Part shown: positions 53,685-63,585 of the stretch, one piece after another
How the letters are laid out: each line of letters opens with the position of its first letter
Position numbering within the stretch: the stretch's first letter is position 1
DNA from: Bacillus sp. FJAT-44742
GTDB lineage: Bacteria > Bacillota > Bacilli > Bacillales > Marinococcaceae
Assembly (NCBI RefSeq): GCF_002797315.1
Contig: NZ_KZ454936.1
Location: 2,055,645-2,119,644, forward strand
DNA length: 64,000 bases
Reading direction: 5' to 3'
The notes under the pieces: generated by a model
Database searches by the model: none
Told to the model about the DNA's origin: nothing
Seen by the model: the letters and a program-made list of their open reading frames with translations, nothing else
Program-made: the position numbers and the translations under genes

Positions 53685-55004
53685 TTATAACAGGTCAGCT
53701 GCCAGCTGGGCGAGTCCGGAACGCTCACCTTTTTCAAGCTTCACGTGTCCACTTTCCCTTTGTGACTTAAAGGTTTCCACGACGTAGGCAAGACCATTGT
53801 TCAACTCATCAAGGTACGGGTGGTCAATTTGGGCAGGATCGCCCATTAGTACAATTTTACTTCCTTCTCCAACCCTTGTAAGAATGGTTTTCACTTCGTG
53901 CTTGGTCAAATTTTGAGCTTCATCTATGATGATAAATTGATCAGGAATGCTTCGACCCCTGATGTACGTCAACGCCTCAACCTGTATTGAACCCATTCCG
54001 GCTAGTATCTGGTCAATTTCCCCGGGCTTTTTTGTGTTAAACAAAAATTCCAGATTATCGTAAACGGGCTGCATCCAAGGCCTGAGTTTTTCCTCTTTTT
54101 CTCCAGGAAGAAAGCCGATGTCTTTCCCTACCGGTACAACCGGCCTAGCCACTAACAGCTTGTTATAGCGGCCTAGATCTTCCGTCTGCAGCAAGCCTGC
54201 CGCAAGAGATAATAACGTCTTTCCTGTTCCTGCTTTTCCCGTTAAAGTGACAAGTGGTATATCTTGTCTTAACAAAAGCTCTAAAGCCATTTTTTGTTCA
54301 ACATTTCTTGGTTTAATTCCCCAGACTTGATCAAGCTCTGTTAAAAAAGGCCTGATCACTTTTCCAGTTTCATCTACTTTTCCAACAGCTGAAGCAGAAC
54401 CGCCGAGAATATCCTTCAGTACAACAAATTCATGGGGCCGCAGTACATCTTTTCCTATTTCTGAAACCGCCAACGATTGATCTTTATAATACTTATTCAG
54501 GACTTCAGCGGGTACTTTCGTGCGTAAATGACCACTGTAAATATTATCGTATTCTACAACCCTGTCACTTAGAAAATCCTCAGCTATAATACCAAGTGCA
54601 TCAGCTTTGACTCTTACTAACGCATCTTTGCTTACAATCACTACAGTTTTTTGCCCTTCTACTTCATTTTGCAGATTTTTAGCTACAGCTAAAATGCGAT
54701 TATCATTCGTCATTTCTGCGAACGTTTCTTTTAAGCATTTAAAAGAGCGGTGATTAAGTTCTACCCTGACTCTGCCTCCGCCTTGCGTTCCTACTCCTTC
54801 ATGTAGTTTCCCTTTGCCTCGCAAGCCATCTAATATTTTCGAAACATGACGAGCATTACGGCCAATCTCATCCATATACCGTTTTTTTGAATCCACTTCT
54901 TCTAACACGACAGCTGGAATCACTACTTCATGCTCTTCAAATTGAAATATAGCACGTGGGTCCTGCAATAGGACATTTGTGTCTAATACATAGATTTTTT
55001 TCAA
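53685..55004 (-). CDS. ylaK: PhoH2-type PIN domain and PhoH ATPase fusion (YlaK)
   Basis: A 439-residue protein combining an N-terminal PIN ribonuclease domain (about 1-140; VLDTNVLLQDPRAI with Asp8, then TNDNRILAVA and SKDALVRVKA) and a C-terminal PhoH ATPase. Walker A is GKAGTGKT (256-263), and Walker B is FIIIDEAQNLT (about 355). PhoH2 proteins are ATP-driven RNA helicase/RNases. Next to ylaL, it matches ylaK of B. subtilis. Confidence 0.94.
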   Translation of the reverse strand: MKKIYVLDTNVLLQDPRAIFQFEEHEVVIPAVVLEEVDSKKRYMDEIGRNARHVSKILDGLRGKGKLHEGVGTQGGGRVRVELNHRSFKCLKETFAEMTNDNRILAVAKNLQNEVEGQKTVVIVSKDALVRVKADALGIIAEDFLSDRVVEYDNIYSGHLRTKVPAEVLNKYYKDQSLAVSEIGKDVLRPHEFVVLKDILGGSASAVGKVDETGKVIRPFLTELDQVWGIKPRNVEQKMALELLLRQDIPLVTLTGKAGTGKTLLSLAAGLLQTEDLGRYNKLLVARPVVPVGKDIGFLPGEKEEKLRPWMQPVYDNLEFLFNTKKPGEIDQILAGMGSIQVEALTYIRGRSIPDQFIIIDEAQNLTKHEVKTILTRVGEGSKIVLMGDPAQIDHPYLDELNNGLAYVVETFKSQRESGHVKLEKGERSGLAQLAADLL

Positions 55005-55204
55005 TAGGCTTCCTCCCGACTAACGAGTCTCATACCTAAACCTTTCTGTTATCATCTAACTCTAGGAGTGAGTAGTTAAAAAAGATTCTTATTACTTACT
55101 ATGCATGAATGGCTATAATATTGACGGCGTTTGAGGATTTGTCCATAAAACTTTCCCTCATGTATTCTTTAACAAATTACCTGGCTACTCTTTCATTAAA
55201 AGAA

Positions 55205-55238
55205 TAAAAAAAGCCAAACCAGGAGACCTCCCGGCTTA
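55205..55238 (-). terminator. Terminator of the PNPOx-like gene
   Basis: On the minus strand AAGCC-GGAG pairs with CTCC-GGCTT with a small internal loop, followed by seven Ts. Confidence 0.75.
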
Positions 55239-55691
55239 AGCCTTTTTCATCGCATCCATTACTTGTTTGTCAAGCTTAGCTGCTGCTTCTGCATCATATG
55301 TTTTTTCATAGCTTGGTTCTGTAGAAATGCGTGCACCATAAAACATCACATCTCGAATTTCATCAATGGATAATTCAATCAGAGCAAGTTTAAGAGGGAC
55401 ACCATCCAGCTTCTCTGCTTTAATGCTTGCCTTTCCCGAAATTGAATACGTGGAGCCGCTGCCAATGACAGTCATTGTCATACCATGGTTCTTTTTGATA
55501 TTTTCCACAATTCGGGAGCGGTTATCAATAGCGAAACAAACACGTTTGCTGTCCGGGGCAAACACCCAGGAAATAGCATTTACGTTAGGTATGTTCGTTT
55601 CGTAATCTACCGTAGCTATCGTGACATATCTTTCTTTTTGTAATAGTGGTAATAAATCCTCAGTTAACTGTTGTTCAACTTTGTTTGCCAT
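55236..55691 (-). CDS. Pyridoxamine 5'-phosphate oxidase-like (split beta-barrel) protein
   Basis: A 151-residue protein of the PNPOx-like FMN-binding split barrel (YVTIATVDYETNIPNVNAISWVFAPDSKRVCFAIDNRSRIVENIK). The short length and lack of a PdxH C-terminal region argue against true PNP oxidase; FMN- or F420-type reductases, heme handling and general stress roles are possible. It lies between phoH and ylaI, where B. subtilis has ylaJ. Confidence 0.82.
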   Translation of the reverse strand: MANKVEQQLTEDLLPLLQKERYVTIATVDYETNIPNVNAISWVFAPDSKRVCFAIDNRSRIVENIKKNHGMTMTVIGSGSTYSISGKASIKAEKLDGVPLKLALIELSIDEIRDVMFYGARISTEPSYEKTYDAEAAAKLDKQVMDAMKKA

Positions 55692-55976
55692 TAGAACAAA
55701 CCTCCCATCAATAGTCGCCCTTACTTAAAAGCTTTCTACATTTTTGTATGCATTTACTTTATCTTTACCTGGATCACACTGCCCTAAAACTACCTTATAT
55801 ATGTTATACGACGCAACCCCTGTAAAATCCTTGTACTCTATATTATTTCTCTTCTTTATAATAAATGGCCAATCACACGCTTTTCCAGGTCATAGGCAAG
55901 TAGTCGGCTGTTCTTTCCCATGTTATACTAAGAAAAGGCAATACAATTAACGATTGAGATGAACTGAGGTGGAATC

Positions 55977-56180
55977 ATGAAAGTGAAATGTGTCATTTGT
56001 GATACAATTAATGACTTAAAAGATGATTCCCCTTTAGCCAAACGACTTAGAAACAGGCCGATCCATACCTATATGTGTGATCCCTGTCATGAACGTATAA
56101 GTGAAAAAACTAATGAACGTTGGGCTAGCGGGAATTTTACTATGTATCAAAGCAAAACAAAAGAGGATAACTGGAAATAA
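55977..56180 (+). CDS. ylaI: YlaI family zinc-ribbon protein (DUF2197)
   Basis: A 67-residue protein with two CxxC pairs, Cys5/Cys8 (CVIC) and Cys34/Cys37 (CDPC), which should bind one zinc. The segment KRLRNRPIHTYMCDPCHERI is characteristic of YlaI. Function is unknown. GAGGTGG precedes the ATG. It marks the end of the conserved yla region; genes to the right are accessory. Confidence 0.92.
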   Translation: MKVKCVICDTINDLKDDSPLAKRLRNRPIHTYMCDPCHERISEKTNERWASGNFTMYQSKTKEDNWK

Positions 56181-56183
56181 GTA

Positions 56184-56227
56184 AGAGTGTCTTTGTGATA
56201 TATGCTCACCTAGACACTCTTTTTTTA
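56184..56227. terminator. Terminator between ylaI and the hydrolase gene
   Basis: AGAGTGTCT pairs perfectly with AGACACTCT across a 19-base loop, then seven Ts on the plus strand; it may serve both converging genes. Confidence 0.85.
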
Positions 56228-56240
56228 TTTTATGACCAAT

Positions 56241-57272
56241 TTATGATAAGCCTGCTTTTCCCGCCTGATTGTTTTTTTCTGCTTCCTCCTTTCTGCCTGT
56301 AAATATGTGCATCGGATTCTCGTTTAAAATCTTATTCAGCTTTTCTTCCGGACAGCCTTTTTCCTTCATCATAGGAATTATTCTTTCAAATAAGTGAACA
56401 GGAGTCCAATTACTTAACAAATGGGCGATTGATTCAGGAAGAATCGGCTCTTTTCCAAGCCAGATATTAACCGTGTCTTGAGATAAAAGAAGCTGTTTTT
56501 CATATCCCAGGGCAGCCAGCCCTAAAAAAACTGCCATCCTTTCTTCATCGGCAGGAGCCCCCACTATTCCTTGCAGGCCAAAACGATCAAACGCTACATA
56601 CACTCCCTGCTTTAATACTTCTAAATGTTCATGAATATCTGTTGTCCCGCACATATGCCCAATCACTAATTTTGATGGATCAGCTCCATGCTCAAGTAAG
56701 AGTTTTACTTGTTCAGGCCCCATGGTACCTTCTTGTGTATGAGTGAGAATGGGAATTCCTGTCTGCGCCTGAACTTTCGCTCCAGCCCGAAAAAACATCT
56801 TCTCATATGGAGTGATTTCACCTTTGCTGGATGCAAGCTTAATTATGCCTGGCTTAATACCTGTTCCCTCAATTCCTTCCGTTACCTCTGTGAGAAATAA
56901 TTCGTATATTTCATCTTCTGCCGTTCCAAGGCTTTGACGAAATGTAAAGTAAGGTGTGGCTCCTTCCCCTTCGTAATAGTAACCAGTCGAACATATAATC
57001 TGAAGACCCGTGGCCTCAGAAATTTCTCGCAGCAATAAGGGATTCCTGCCACAATCATTTGGAGTTGGATCAATTACTGTTTCAACTCCATGCTTCATTA
57101 TCTGCTCTGCTACTTCAATACCTTGATTACGTTTTTCATTCCAGTCAAACCTTCCTCTTGTAAAGTCTCCGTGGAATCCTGGATAGCCAAAAAAGAAATG
57201 TTCATGGACGAGCGTTTTTCCAAGCTTACTTGCATCAACCGGACCTGTCACTGTTTCTACACGTTGATTCAA
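56241..57272 (-). CDS. Phosphotriesterase-family metal hydrolase (lactonase-like)
   Basis: A 343-residue amidohydrolase-superfamily barrel. All expected metal ligands are present: His23 and His25 (HEH), carboxylated Lys145 (GIIKLASS), His178 (ILTHTQEG), His206 (GHMCG) and Asp266 (SQDTV). Known relatives hydrolyse lactones, acylated sugars or organophosphates; the substrate here is unknown. The start is a TTG at 57272, 7 bases after AGGAGG, overlapping the acyl-CoA ligase stop as TTGA. It is last in the liv-ligase cluster. Confidence 0.9.
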   Translation of the reverse strand: MNQRVETVTGPVDASKLGKTLVHEHFFFGYPGFHGDFTRGRFDWNEKRNQGIEVAEQIMKHGVETVIDPTPNDCGRNPLLLREISEATGLQIICSTGYYYEGEGATPYFTFRQSLGTAEDEIYELFLTEVTEGIEGTGIKPGIIKLASSKGEITPYEKMFFRAGAKVQAQTGIPILTHTQEGTMGPEQVKLLLEHGADPSKLVIGHMCGTTDIHEHLEVLKQGVYVAFDRFGLQGIVGAPADEERMAVFLGLAALGYEKQLLLSQDTVNIWLGKEPILPESIAHLLSNWTPVHLFERIIPMMKEKGCPEEKLNKILNENPMHIFTGRKEEAEKNNQAGKAGLS

Positions 57273-58957
57273 GCCTCCTCCTCCTCTCGCGCCCGGTTCC
57301 ATTCCCTATCCTGAAGAGTACGCCAAAGTATTTTACCGCTTGCAGTCTTGGGAAGCTCTTCGAGAAAATTGATTTCTTTTGGCGTTTTATAAACAGCCAT
57401 TTGGTTCCGGCTCCAATCTATTATATTTTGTGCCAGTTCTTCACTAGGTTCGTATCCCTCTTGAAGGACCACATAGCCTTTAACCACTTCCCCTGTCCTT
57501 GGATCAGGAGCCCCTACCACACATGCCTGATGGACAGACTCATGCTGATAAAGAACCGATTCTATTTCTGAAGGCCATACTTTAAAACCTGCTGTGTTAA
57601 TCATGCGTTTTTTTCGATCAACCATAAAAAAGTAGCCCTCAGGATCCATATATCCTATATCTCCGGTACGGAAATAAGTAGTTCCGTCCTTTTGAATATA
57701 CGATTCAGCAGTTTCTTCAGGCCTTCGCCAGTACCCTTTAAAAACCTGAGGACCTGATACGGCAATCTCTCCCTGCTGGCCAAGTGGAATCTCTTCACCA
57801 GCTGATGGATCGAGCATAATTACATCTACATCAAATGAGGGAATCCCTAAGCATTGAAGTTTAGGACGATCTGGAGGATTGAAATGAGTTTGTGACATCG
57901 TTTCACTTAACCCGTACCCTTCACAGTACGTGATCCCCGTAAGCCGCTGCAGCTTTTTCCCTACCGCCTCTGGCAAAGGAGCACCTCCGCCGCCTATGAC
58001 TTGTAATGACGATAAATTCTTCTTTTCGATCTCTGGGTGTGAAAGAAAATCTACTACCATGGTGCTGATATTGATCCAATTTGTGCACCCATAATCCTCA
58101 ATCAATCTCACAGCTGTTTCTCGGTTCCAGCGGGTCATAATCACGATGGCCCCTCCTGCAAAAAGAGGCGCATTCATACTGTGCTGCATTCCGGTCACAT
58201 GGAACCAGGGCAAAGAAGCAAAGGAGACACTATTTGGCGTCATGCTCATCCAGTCCTTAGCTCCTACAAGATTGGCCTGTATGGAATAATGAGTATGCAT
58301 GCACCCTTTCGGCCTTCCGGTTGTCCCTGATGTGTAGGGCAGACAGGCAAGATCTTCACTATTAACAATGACAGGAGATAATTCATACTTGCTTTCCCTC
58401 ATGTCCTCCCAAGTATGAATTCCTTCATTTGATTGACTATCCTCAGACCGAAGCATTGCTTCATCCGGGAGATTCTTCTGATACGTTGGAGTTGATACAA
58501 AGTCGCCGTAAGATGCAGCTAATATATTTTTCAATGTTGTTTGGCCCAGGTGTCCTTGGACGTTTCCAAGGAGCTCCTGCCCTGCGATCGCGATTTCAGC
58601 TTCACTGTCTTCAATATAAAACGCGATTTCCTGTTCCTTGTTCATAGGATTTACCGGGACCACTACGCCACCTGCTTGTAAGATCCCGTAATATGAAATA
58701 AGAAAGGAAGGAGAGTTTTGCATGTATAAAATAACACGGTCGCCTTTTTTCATATGCCATTCCTTTTGCAAAAACGCTGCAAGCCTGTTTACTTCCTTAT
58801 AAATAGTTTCATAGGTAAAAGTTGAACCATAATAATATACAGCAACCTTATCCGGATAACGCTTTGCAGATACGTTTAAATTATCAACAATGGTAGTTTT
58901 TGGAACGCTTAACGATGATGGAAGCCTTTTGGGCCAGTATTTTAACCACTCTTTCAT
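57269..58957 (-). CDS. AMP-binding acyl-CoA ligase
   Basis: A 562-residue adenylate-forming enzyme of the acyl-CoA synthetase group. The P-loop-like YTSGTTGRPKG is at 208-218, GYGLSET follows in the middle, YFRTGDIGYMDPEGYF is the hinge region, and Lys542 in TASGKILWR is the catalytic lysine. It probably activates a carboxylic acid imported by the adjacent transporter; chain length and aromaticity cannot be read from the sequence. It is translationally coupled to the downstream hydrolase. Confidence 0.9.
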   Translation of the reverse strand: MKEWLKYWPKRLPSSLSVPKTTIVDNLNVSAKRYPDKVAVYYYGSTFTYETIYKEVNRLAAFLQKEWHMKKGDRVILYMQNSPSFLISYYGILQAGGVVVPVNPMNKEQEIAFYIEDSEAEIAIAGQELLGNVQGHLGQTTLKNILAASYGDFVSTPTYQKNLPDEAMLRSEDSQSNEGIHTWEDMRESKYELSPVIVNSEDLACLPYTSGTTGRPKGCMHTHYSIQANLVGAKDWMSMTPNSVSFASLPWFHVTGMQHSMNAPLFAGGAIVIMTRWNRETAVRLIEDYGCTNWINISTMVVDFLSHPEIEKKNLSSLQVIGGGGAPLPEAVGKKLQRLTGITYCEGYGLSETMSQTHFNPPDRPKLQCLGIPSFDVDVIMLDPSAGEEIPLGQQGEIAVSGPQVFKGYWRRPEETAESYIQKDGTTYFRTGDIGYMDPEGYFFMVDRKKRMINTAGFKVWPSEIESVLYQHESVHQACVVGAPDPRTGEVVKGYVVLQEGYEPSEELAQNIIDWSRNQMAVYKTPKEINFLEELPKTASGKILWRTLQDREWNRAREEEEA

Positions 58958-59003
58958 CCAGATCCTCCTCTACATTGTTCCTATGAAGAAACTGCATGTT
59001 GCA

Positions 59004-60215
59004 TTATTCCTCTAAAACAACAATTTCACCGTTTTCTACAGCGGCTGCTCCGCCCAGCCAATCAAACCCTTGATCCTCTACTCCTTCTAAATACCACACG
59101 ATGTCCTCTTCATCCAGTGCTTTTACTCCTTCGTCCATGGCCGCCATAATAGCCTGGGCATCATCTACTGAACCAGATGCTTTCATAGCCTCTACGAGTA
59201 CATACATCGCCTGGTAGTTAAAAGCACTTTCAGAGGTTGGAATTCTGTCATACTGTTCCTGGTAGCCAGTGTTAAATGCTTCTGCGCCGGCAGCATCACT
59301 TTTAAGCTGAGGCAATACGCCCACGGCTCCTTCTAATCTTTCATAACCTCCGAGAACCGCTTCCATTTCTTCAAGCTTCGCTTGGTCCATAACCATAAAT
59401 CCTCCCTCAAAGCCAAGCTCTTTTGCTTGATCAATAACTAACGCTGTAGGTTCTGAGGCACCGCCGACAAATAAAACATCAGGGTCAGAATTTAAGGCAT
59501 TGGATACAATGTTATAAAAATCAGTGTCCTGACTAAAATCAATTTCCCCATCAAACACTATTTCTCCGCCAGCTTCCTCCCACTCTGGTACAATGGTTTC
59601 CGTCCAGTCCTTCCCATATTGCGTGGCTGTTGGAAGCAGGGCAAGGCGCTCTCCAAAGTTCTCCATCTGGTAATCAATAAAGAAATCAGGGTACATCGTG
59701 TAAGCCGGCGGGATTCTAAGTGTTAGCTCATTCCCCTGCTCTAACACATCCGGTTCACTTGTATATGCTGCAATTAAAAACTCTTCCTCTTCATTAAATA
59801 CTTGCGTGGCAAACACTCCTCCGCTGTGAGGAACGAAAACGACAGCTGTATCATTTTCCTGAACGAGGCGTCTTGCGTTTGTACCTGCTTCATTAGGAAG
59901 ATACATATCATCATAGGCAATAACGTTTACTTTATAGGTCACACCATCTATTTCAAATCCTTCTTCATTAATTTCCTCCGCTGCCATTCTCATGCCATTT
60001 AACGTATTTTCACCGTAGTAAGCAGCCGGGCCGCTTAATGGGCCAGTATATCCGATATTAACTACCTCTTCATCTCCTTCCACATCCACTTCAGTTTCTA
60101 CTTCTGCCTCCCCGCCGTTTTGTCCGTCTGCATCCGTTCCTGTTTCCTCTGCGCACCCAGCTGTCACCATAAGCATTCCACCTAAACCAATGAACCACCA
60201 AGCCGAATTTTTCAT
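59004..60215 (-). CDS. Branched-chain-amino-acid-type ABC substrate-binding lipoprotein
   Basis: A 403-residue periplasmic-binding-type protein (LivJ/LivK fold, type I). A signal peptide ends with lipobox VTAGC (Cys21), then an acidic linker (TGTDADGQNGGEAEVE) and the binding domain starting VVNIGYTGPLSGPAAYYGENTLNGMRMA. The family binds amino acids, amides and aromatic or aliphatic acids. The ATG at 60215 is 6 bases after GGGGG. It lies between livF and the ligase, so its ligand is likely the ligase substrate (inference). Confidence 0.93.
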   Translation of the reverse strand: MKNSAWWFIGLGGMLMVTAGCAEETGTDADGQNGGEAEVETEVDVEGDEEVVNIGYTGPLSGPAAYYGENTLNGMRMAAEEINEEGFEIDGVTYKVNVIAYDDMYLPNEAGTNARRLVQENDTAVVFVPHSGGVFATQVFNEEEEFLIAAYTSEPDVLEQGNELTLRIPPAYTMYPDFFIDYQMENFGERLALLPTATQYGKDWTETIVPEWEEAGGEIVFDGEIDFSQDTDFYNIVSNALNSDPDVLFVGGASEPTALVIDQAKELGFEGGFMVMDQAKLEEMEAVLGGYERLEGAVGVLPQLKSDAAGAEAFNTGYQEQYDRIPTSESAFNYQAMYVLVEAMKASGSVDDAQAIMAAMDEGVKALDEEDIVWYLEGVEDQGFDWLGGAAAVENGEIVVLEE

Positions 60216-60245
60216 AGTCATCCCCCTTTTTATTAATAAAGAAAG

Positions 60246-60953
60246 CTATGCCCCAATGTACGCCTTGCGAATATCTTCATTGTTCATCAGTTCTTTCTGA
60301 GTGCCCTCCATGACCACACTGCCGTTTTCAAGTACATAACCTCTGTTTGAAATTTTCAACGCAGCATGTGCATTTTGCTCAGCTAACAACACAGTGACTC
60401 CAGTCTTGTTAATCTCACTGATTGTTTCAAACATCTGCTCAACAATAAGAGGAGCAAGCCCTAAAGAAGGCTCATCGAGGAGTAACACAGAAGGCTTTGC
60501 CATGAGAGCCCGTCCAATGGCAACCATTTGCTGCTGCCCACCGCTTAAAGACCCGGCGGGATCCTTCCTTTTTTCTTGTAAAATAGGAAACAAATCATAA
60601 ACACTTCGAAGCTGTTCCTCCTGGACTTTCTTTTCTCTCCGGTGAACATAGCTTCCCATTTTCAGATTTTCAAGGACTGTCATGGCAGGAAAGAGCATCC
60701 TTCCTTCTGCACACTGGACAATCCCTTTTTTCACCATAAAGCTGGGGGGTTTACCAAGGATAGAGGCCCCTGCGGCCTCCATACTGCCTTCCTGAACCTT
60801 TACCAGGCCGCTGACTGCCTTAAATAAAGTTGACTTGCCGGCTCCATTGGAGCCTAAAAGAACGACTAACTCTCCTTGTTCAGCGTGTAAAGATACATTT
60901 TCCAACGCTTTAAAACTTCCATAGGAAACAGAGACATTATCCAGTTTCAACAT
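60246..60953 (-). CDS. livF: Branched-chain-type ABC transporter ATPase LivF
   Basis: A 235-residue ABC ATPase. Walker A is GSNGAGKST, the signature is SLSGGQQQMVAIGRAL, and Walker B is LLLDEPSLGL. The ATG at 60953 is 8 bases after GGAGG and overlaps the end of livG by 17 bases; an upstream TTG at 60968 lies in the ribosome site. It pairs with LivG to power import. Confidence 0.93.
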   Translation of the reverse strand: MLKLDNVSVSYGSFKALENVSLHAEQGELVVLLGSNGAGKSTLFKAVSGLVKVQEGSMEAAGASILGKPPSFMVKKGIVQCAEGRMLFPAMTVLENLKMGSYVHRREKKVQEEQLRSVYDLFPILQEKRKDPAGSLSGGQQQMVAIGRALMAKPSVLLLDEPSLGLAPLIVEQMFETISEINKTGVTVLLAEQNAHAALKISNRGYVLENGSVVMEGTQKELMNNEDIRKAYIGA

Positions 60954-61707
60954 TTTCCTCACCTCCAAGATAAGCTTTGATCACTTCAGGGTTATTTTTT
61001 ATTTCCTCGGGTGTCCCTTCTGCTATCTTGCTTCCATGATTTAAGACGATGATATGGTCAGCTAACGACATAATCATTGGCATTTTGTGTTCAATTAAAC
61101 AGACAGTGACTCCATTTCTAACAATTTTTTTGATTAAGGAGGCAAGTTCTACTGTTTCATCAGGATTTATACCAGCCGCCGGTTCATCCAGAAGGAGCAG
61201 CTCAGGGTCTGTTGCAAGAGCAAGTGCAATCGCAGTTCTTTTTTGTTCCTCCTGAGTAATGGAGTGAACAGGGTTGTTTTCCAAATGTGACAGTCCTACA
61301 AAATCGAGCATCTCTCTAGCTTTTTCATAACACTTTTTTTCTTCATTTTTTTCACGTTTCGTCCGAAAAATAGCATCAATGATTGTTGCTTTGGTACGAA
61401 CCCGATGGCCGATTAACACGTTATCAATAACTGTGGACTGCTCAAATAAATGAGTTGTTTGAAAGGTACGGCTGATTCCCAGAGCAGCTGTCTTATGCGG
61501 CGGTGTTTTGGTAATATCTCTGCCGTTGTATTGAATGGACCCTTTTGTCGGCTGATGAAAACCGCTTATTAAGTGAAAGAACGTGGATTTGCCGGCACCA
61601 TTCGGTCCTATGACAGCTGTAATGGTCCCTTTTTCAATTACAGCATCCACTTCATTTACTGCCGTAAGTCCGCCGAAGGATTTTGTTAAGCCATTAATCG
61701 TAAGCAT
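60937..61707 (-). CDS. livG: Branched-chain-type ABC transporter ATPase LivG, divergent signature motif
   Basis: A 256-residue ABC ATPase with Walker A GPNGAGKST, Walker B LLLLDEPAAGI and the LivG-specific helical insert (HRVRTKATIIDAIFRTKREKNEEKK). The ABC signature, normally LSxGQ, reads ITQEEQKR, without the glycine pair. Some Liv-type ATPases tolerate degenerate signatures, but this is unusual against the intact LSGGQ of its partner LivF. Its start overlaps the livM stop by one base. Confidence 0.92.
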   Translation of the reverse strand: MLTINGLTKSFGGLTAVNEVDAVIEKGTITAVIGPNGAGKSTFFHLISGFHQPTKGSIQYNGRDITKTPPHKTAALGISRTFQTTHLFEQSTVIDNVLIGHRVRTKATIIDAIFRTKREKNEEKKCYEKAREMLDFVGLSHLENNPVHSITQEEQKRTAIALALATDPELLLLDEPAAGINPDETVELASLIKKIVRNGVTVCLIEHKMPMIMSLADHIIVLNHGSKIAEGTPEEIKNNPEVIKAYLGGEENVETG

Positions 61708-62708
61708 CAGGACCGGGCCTCCTTTACGCTGTTCTCTTTCCCTGTATGAATAGACGGCTTTTTCTTAAAATTCCTTTTCATTTTCCACATATAATACTGC
61801 CCTACAATTCCTTGAGGATAGAAAAGAATTAACAGGACTACGATAGGTCCGAAAATGAGCATGCGGTATTCCTCTAAAAATTGAAGGGACTGGGTAAGGG
61901 TCACAACAATAATTGTCCCCACAAGAGGTCCTGCCAACGTCCCGATTCCACCTACCAGCAAGTACAATAGAATTTCAAACGCAACTTCTATATAAGCGAT
62001 TTCTGGTCCCAGAAATCTTATATACGAGGCGTAAAGAATCCCGGCGAGACCTGCAAATATGGAGGAGAGCACAAAAGCAAGGAGTTTGTTTTTCATCACT
62101 GAAATCCCGATTGTTTTTGCAAGGTCCTCACTGTTGCGAATAGCGGTAAAGGTTCTTCCCAGCAGAGAATGAACGATTCTTCTCATAAGAAAAATCGTTA
62201 CGAGAAGAAAAAAGATCACAAAATAATACTGGCTGGTGATTGACTGAAACGTCACGGGACCGATGCCATCGGGTGCGGAAATTCCTATCAATCCCCTGAC
62301 TCCTCCCGTCAGTTCATCCCATTTATAAATGACAAGATAAATTAAGAAACCTACAGACATGGTGTAAATCGCAAAAAAATGTGATTTAGTCCGCAAAGCG
62401 ACAAGCCCAATCAAAAGGCCAAACACAGCCGTTATAGCGAGTGAGAGAAAAAAAGCTGCCCAAAAAGGAATTCCTGCATTTAACGTAAGCAGGCCCAGCG
62501 AGTAGGCACCTATTGCGAAGAATCCTGCGTGGGCCAGTGATAGCTGGCCAATATAGCCGGTGATCAAATTAAGACCGTACACCGCAATTGACCAAATCCC
62601 TATCAATATACCAATTTGGATAAAATACTGGTTCGGCAGGATGAGGGGAAATAATAAAGCAATGACAGCCAAAGTAATGAGCCATCCATGTTTTTTAAAA
62701 AAAGTCAT
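61707..62708 (-). CDS. livM: Branched-chain-type ABC transporter permease LivM
   Basis: A 333-residue permease with about nine membrane segments and the family motif GYIGQLSLAHAGFFAIGAYSLG (about 51-72). The EAA-like loop SEDLAKTIGISVMKNKLLAFVLSS contacts the ATPases. It overlaps livH by four bases. Confidence 0.94.
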   Translation of the reverse strand: MTFFKKHGWLITLAVIALLFPLILPNQYFIQIGILIGIWSIAVYGLNLITGYIGQLSLAHAGFFAIGAYSLGLLTLNAGIPFWAAFFLSLAITAVFGLLIGLVALRTKSHFFAIYTMSVGFLIYLVIYKWDELTGGVRGLIGISAPDGIGPVTFQSITSQYYFVIFFLLVTIFLMRRIVHSLLGRTFTAIRNSEDLAKTIGISVMKNKLLAFVLSSIFAGLAGILYASYIRFLGPEIAYIEVAFEILLYLLVGGIGTLAGPLVGTIIVVTLTQSLQFLEEYRMLIFGPIVVLLILFYPQGIVGQYYMWKMKRNFKKKPSIHTGKENSVKEARS

Positions 62709-63571
62709 CCTTGCACCCCCCTGACAAACAGCCCCGTAGGCTTAACGGTCAAAATAAGAACAAGCAGAACAAAAGCAATTAAATCACTGTATTCGGCTGA
62801 AATATAAGTTGCTCCCAGGCTCTCTGAAATTCCCAGGATATAGCCTCCTACAATTGCCCCGGGTATGCTTCCCATCCCTCCAAGAATGATAATGACGAAA
62901 GCTTTCATTATAACGAGATTCCCCATACTCGGATAAACCAGGTTGATGGGAGCTGCCAGTGAAGCAGCAGCAGCAGCCAGGCCGCCGGCAATAGCAAAGG
63001 TCAGCATAGCCACTTTGTTTGCATTGATCCCAACCAGAAAGGCTCCTTCCCTGTTTTGAGCCATCGCGACTATAGAAGAACCTGTCATCGTTCTTGTTAA
63101 AAAAAGATGTAGGATAAGCATCAAAAACAAAGCCGCTCCAATGATAATCAATCGCTGCAAAGTAACGGTCATCCCAAGAAAATTAATGGATTCTCCATAC
63201 GGAGTAACCATGCGTTGGTACTGACTTCCCCAGACCAAATGAGCAAAGGCTTCCAGAAAAAAGAGAATACCAATGGCTGCAATCATCATGGGAAGAGGAT
63301 TATTTTGATCAAGACGGCTGAACACCAGACGTTCAGTTATTATCGCAAGCAGGGCCACCATTAAAACTGATATACCTACGGCAAGCCAGTAGTGTACCCC
63401 CATTGCTGTCATGACAGTCAAAGTAAGATAAGCTCCAATCATGTACATTGCTCCATGGGCAAAATTCGGAACATGCAAAATGCCAAATATAAGAGTTAAA
63501 CCTAAAGCAACCAGACTGTAAACGCTTCCAATCGTAATACCGTTAAACACTTGCTGAAAGAGAAATTCCAT
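62705..63571 (-). CDS. livH: Branched-chain-type ABC transporter permease LivH
   Basis: A 288-residue permease with about eight membrane segments (FNGITIGSVYSLVALGLTLIFGILHVPNFAHG at the N-terminus, GGMGSIPGAIVGGYILGI near 225). It forms the translocation channel with LivM. It is the first transporter gene of the cluster; a 25-base inverted repeat lies just upstream. Confidence 0.94.
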   Translation of the reverse strand: MEFLFQQVFNGITIGSVYSLVALGLTLIFGILHVPNFAHGAMYMIGAYLTLTVMTAMGVHYWLAVGISVLMVALLAIITERLVFSRLDQNNPLPMMIAAIGILFFLEAFAHLVWGSQYQRMVTPYGESINFLGMTVTLQRLIIIGAALFLMLILHLFLTRTMTGSSIVAMAQNREGAFLVGINANKVAMLTFAIAGGLAAAAASLAAPINLVYPSMGNLVIMKAFVIIILGGMGSIPGAIVGGYILGISESLGATYISAEYSDLIAFVLLVLILTVKPTGLFVRGVQG

Positions 63572-63585
63572 TGTATTCCTCCTTA

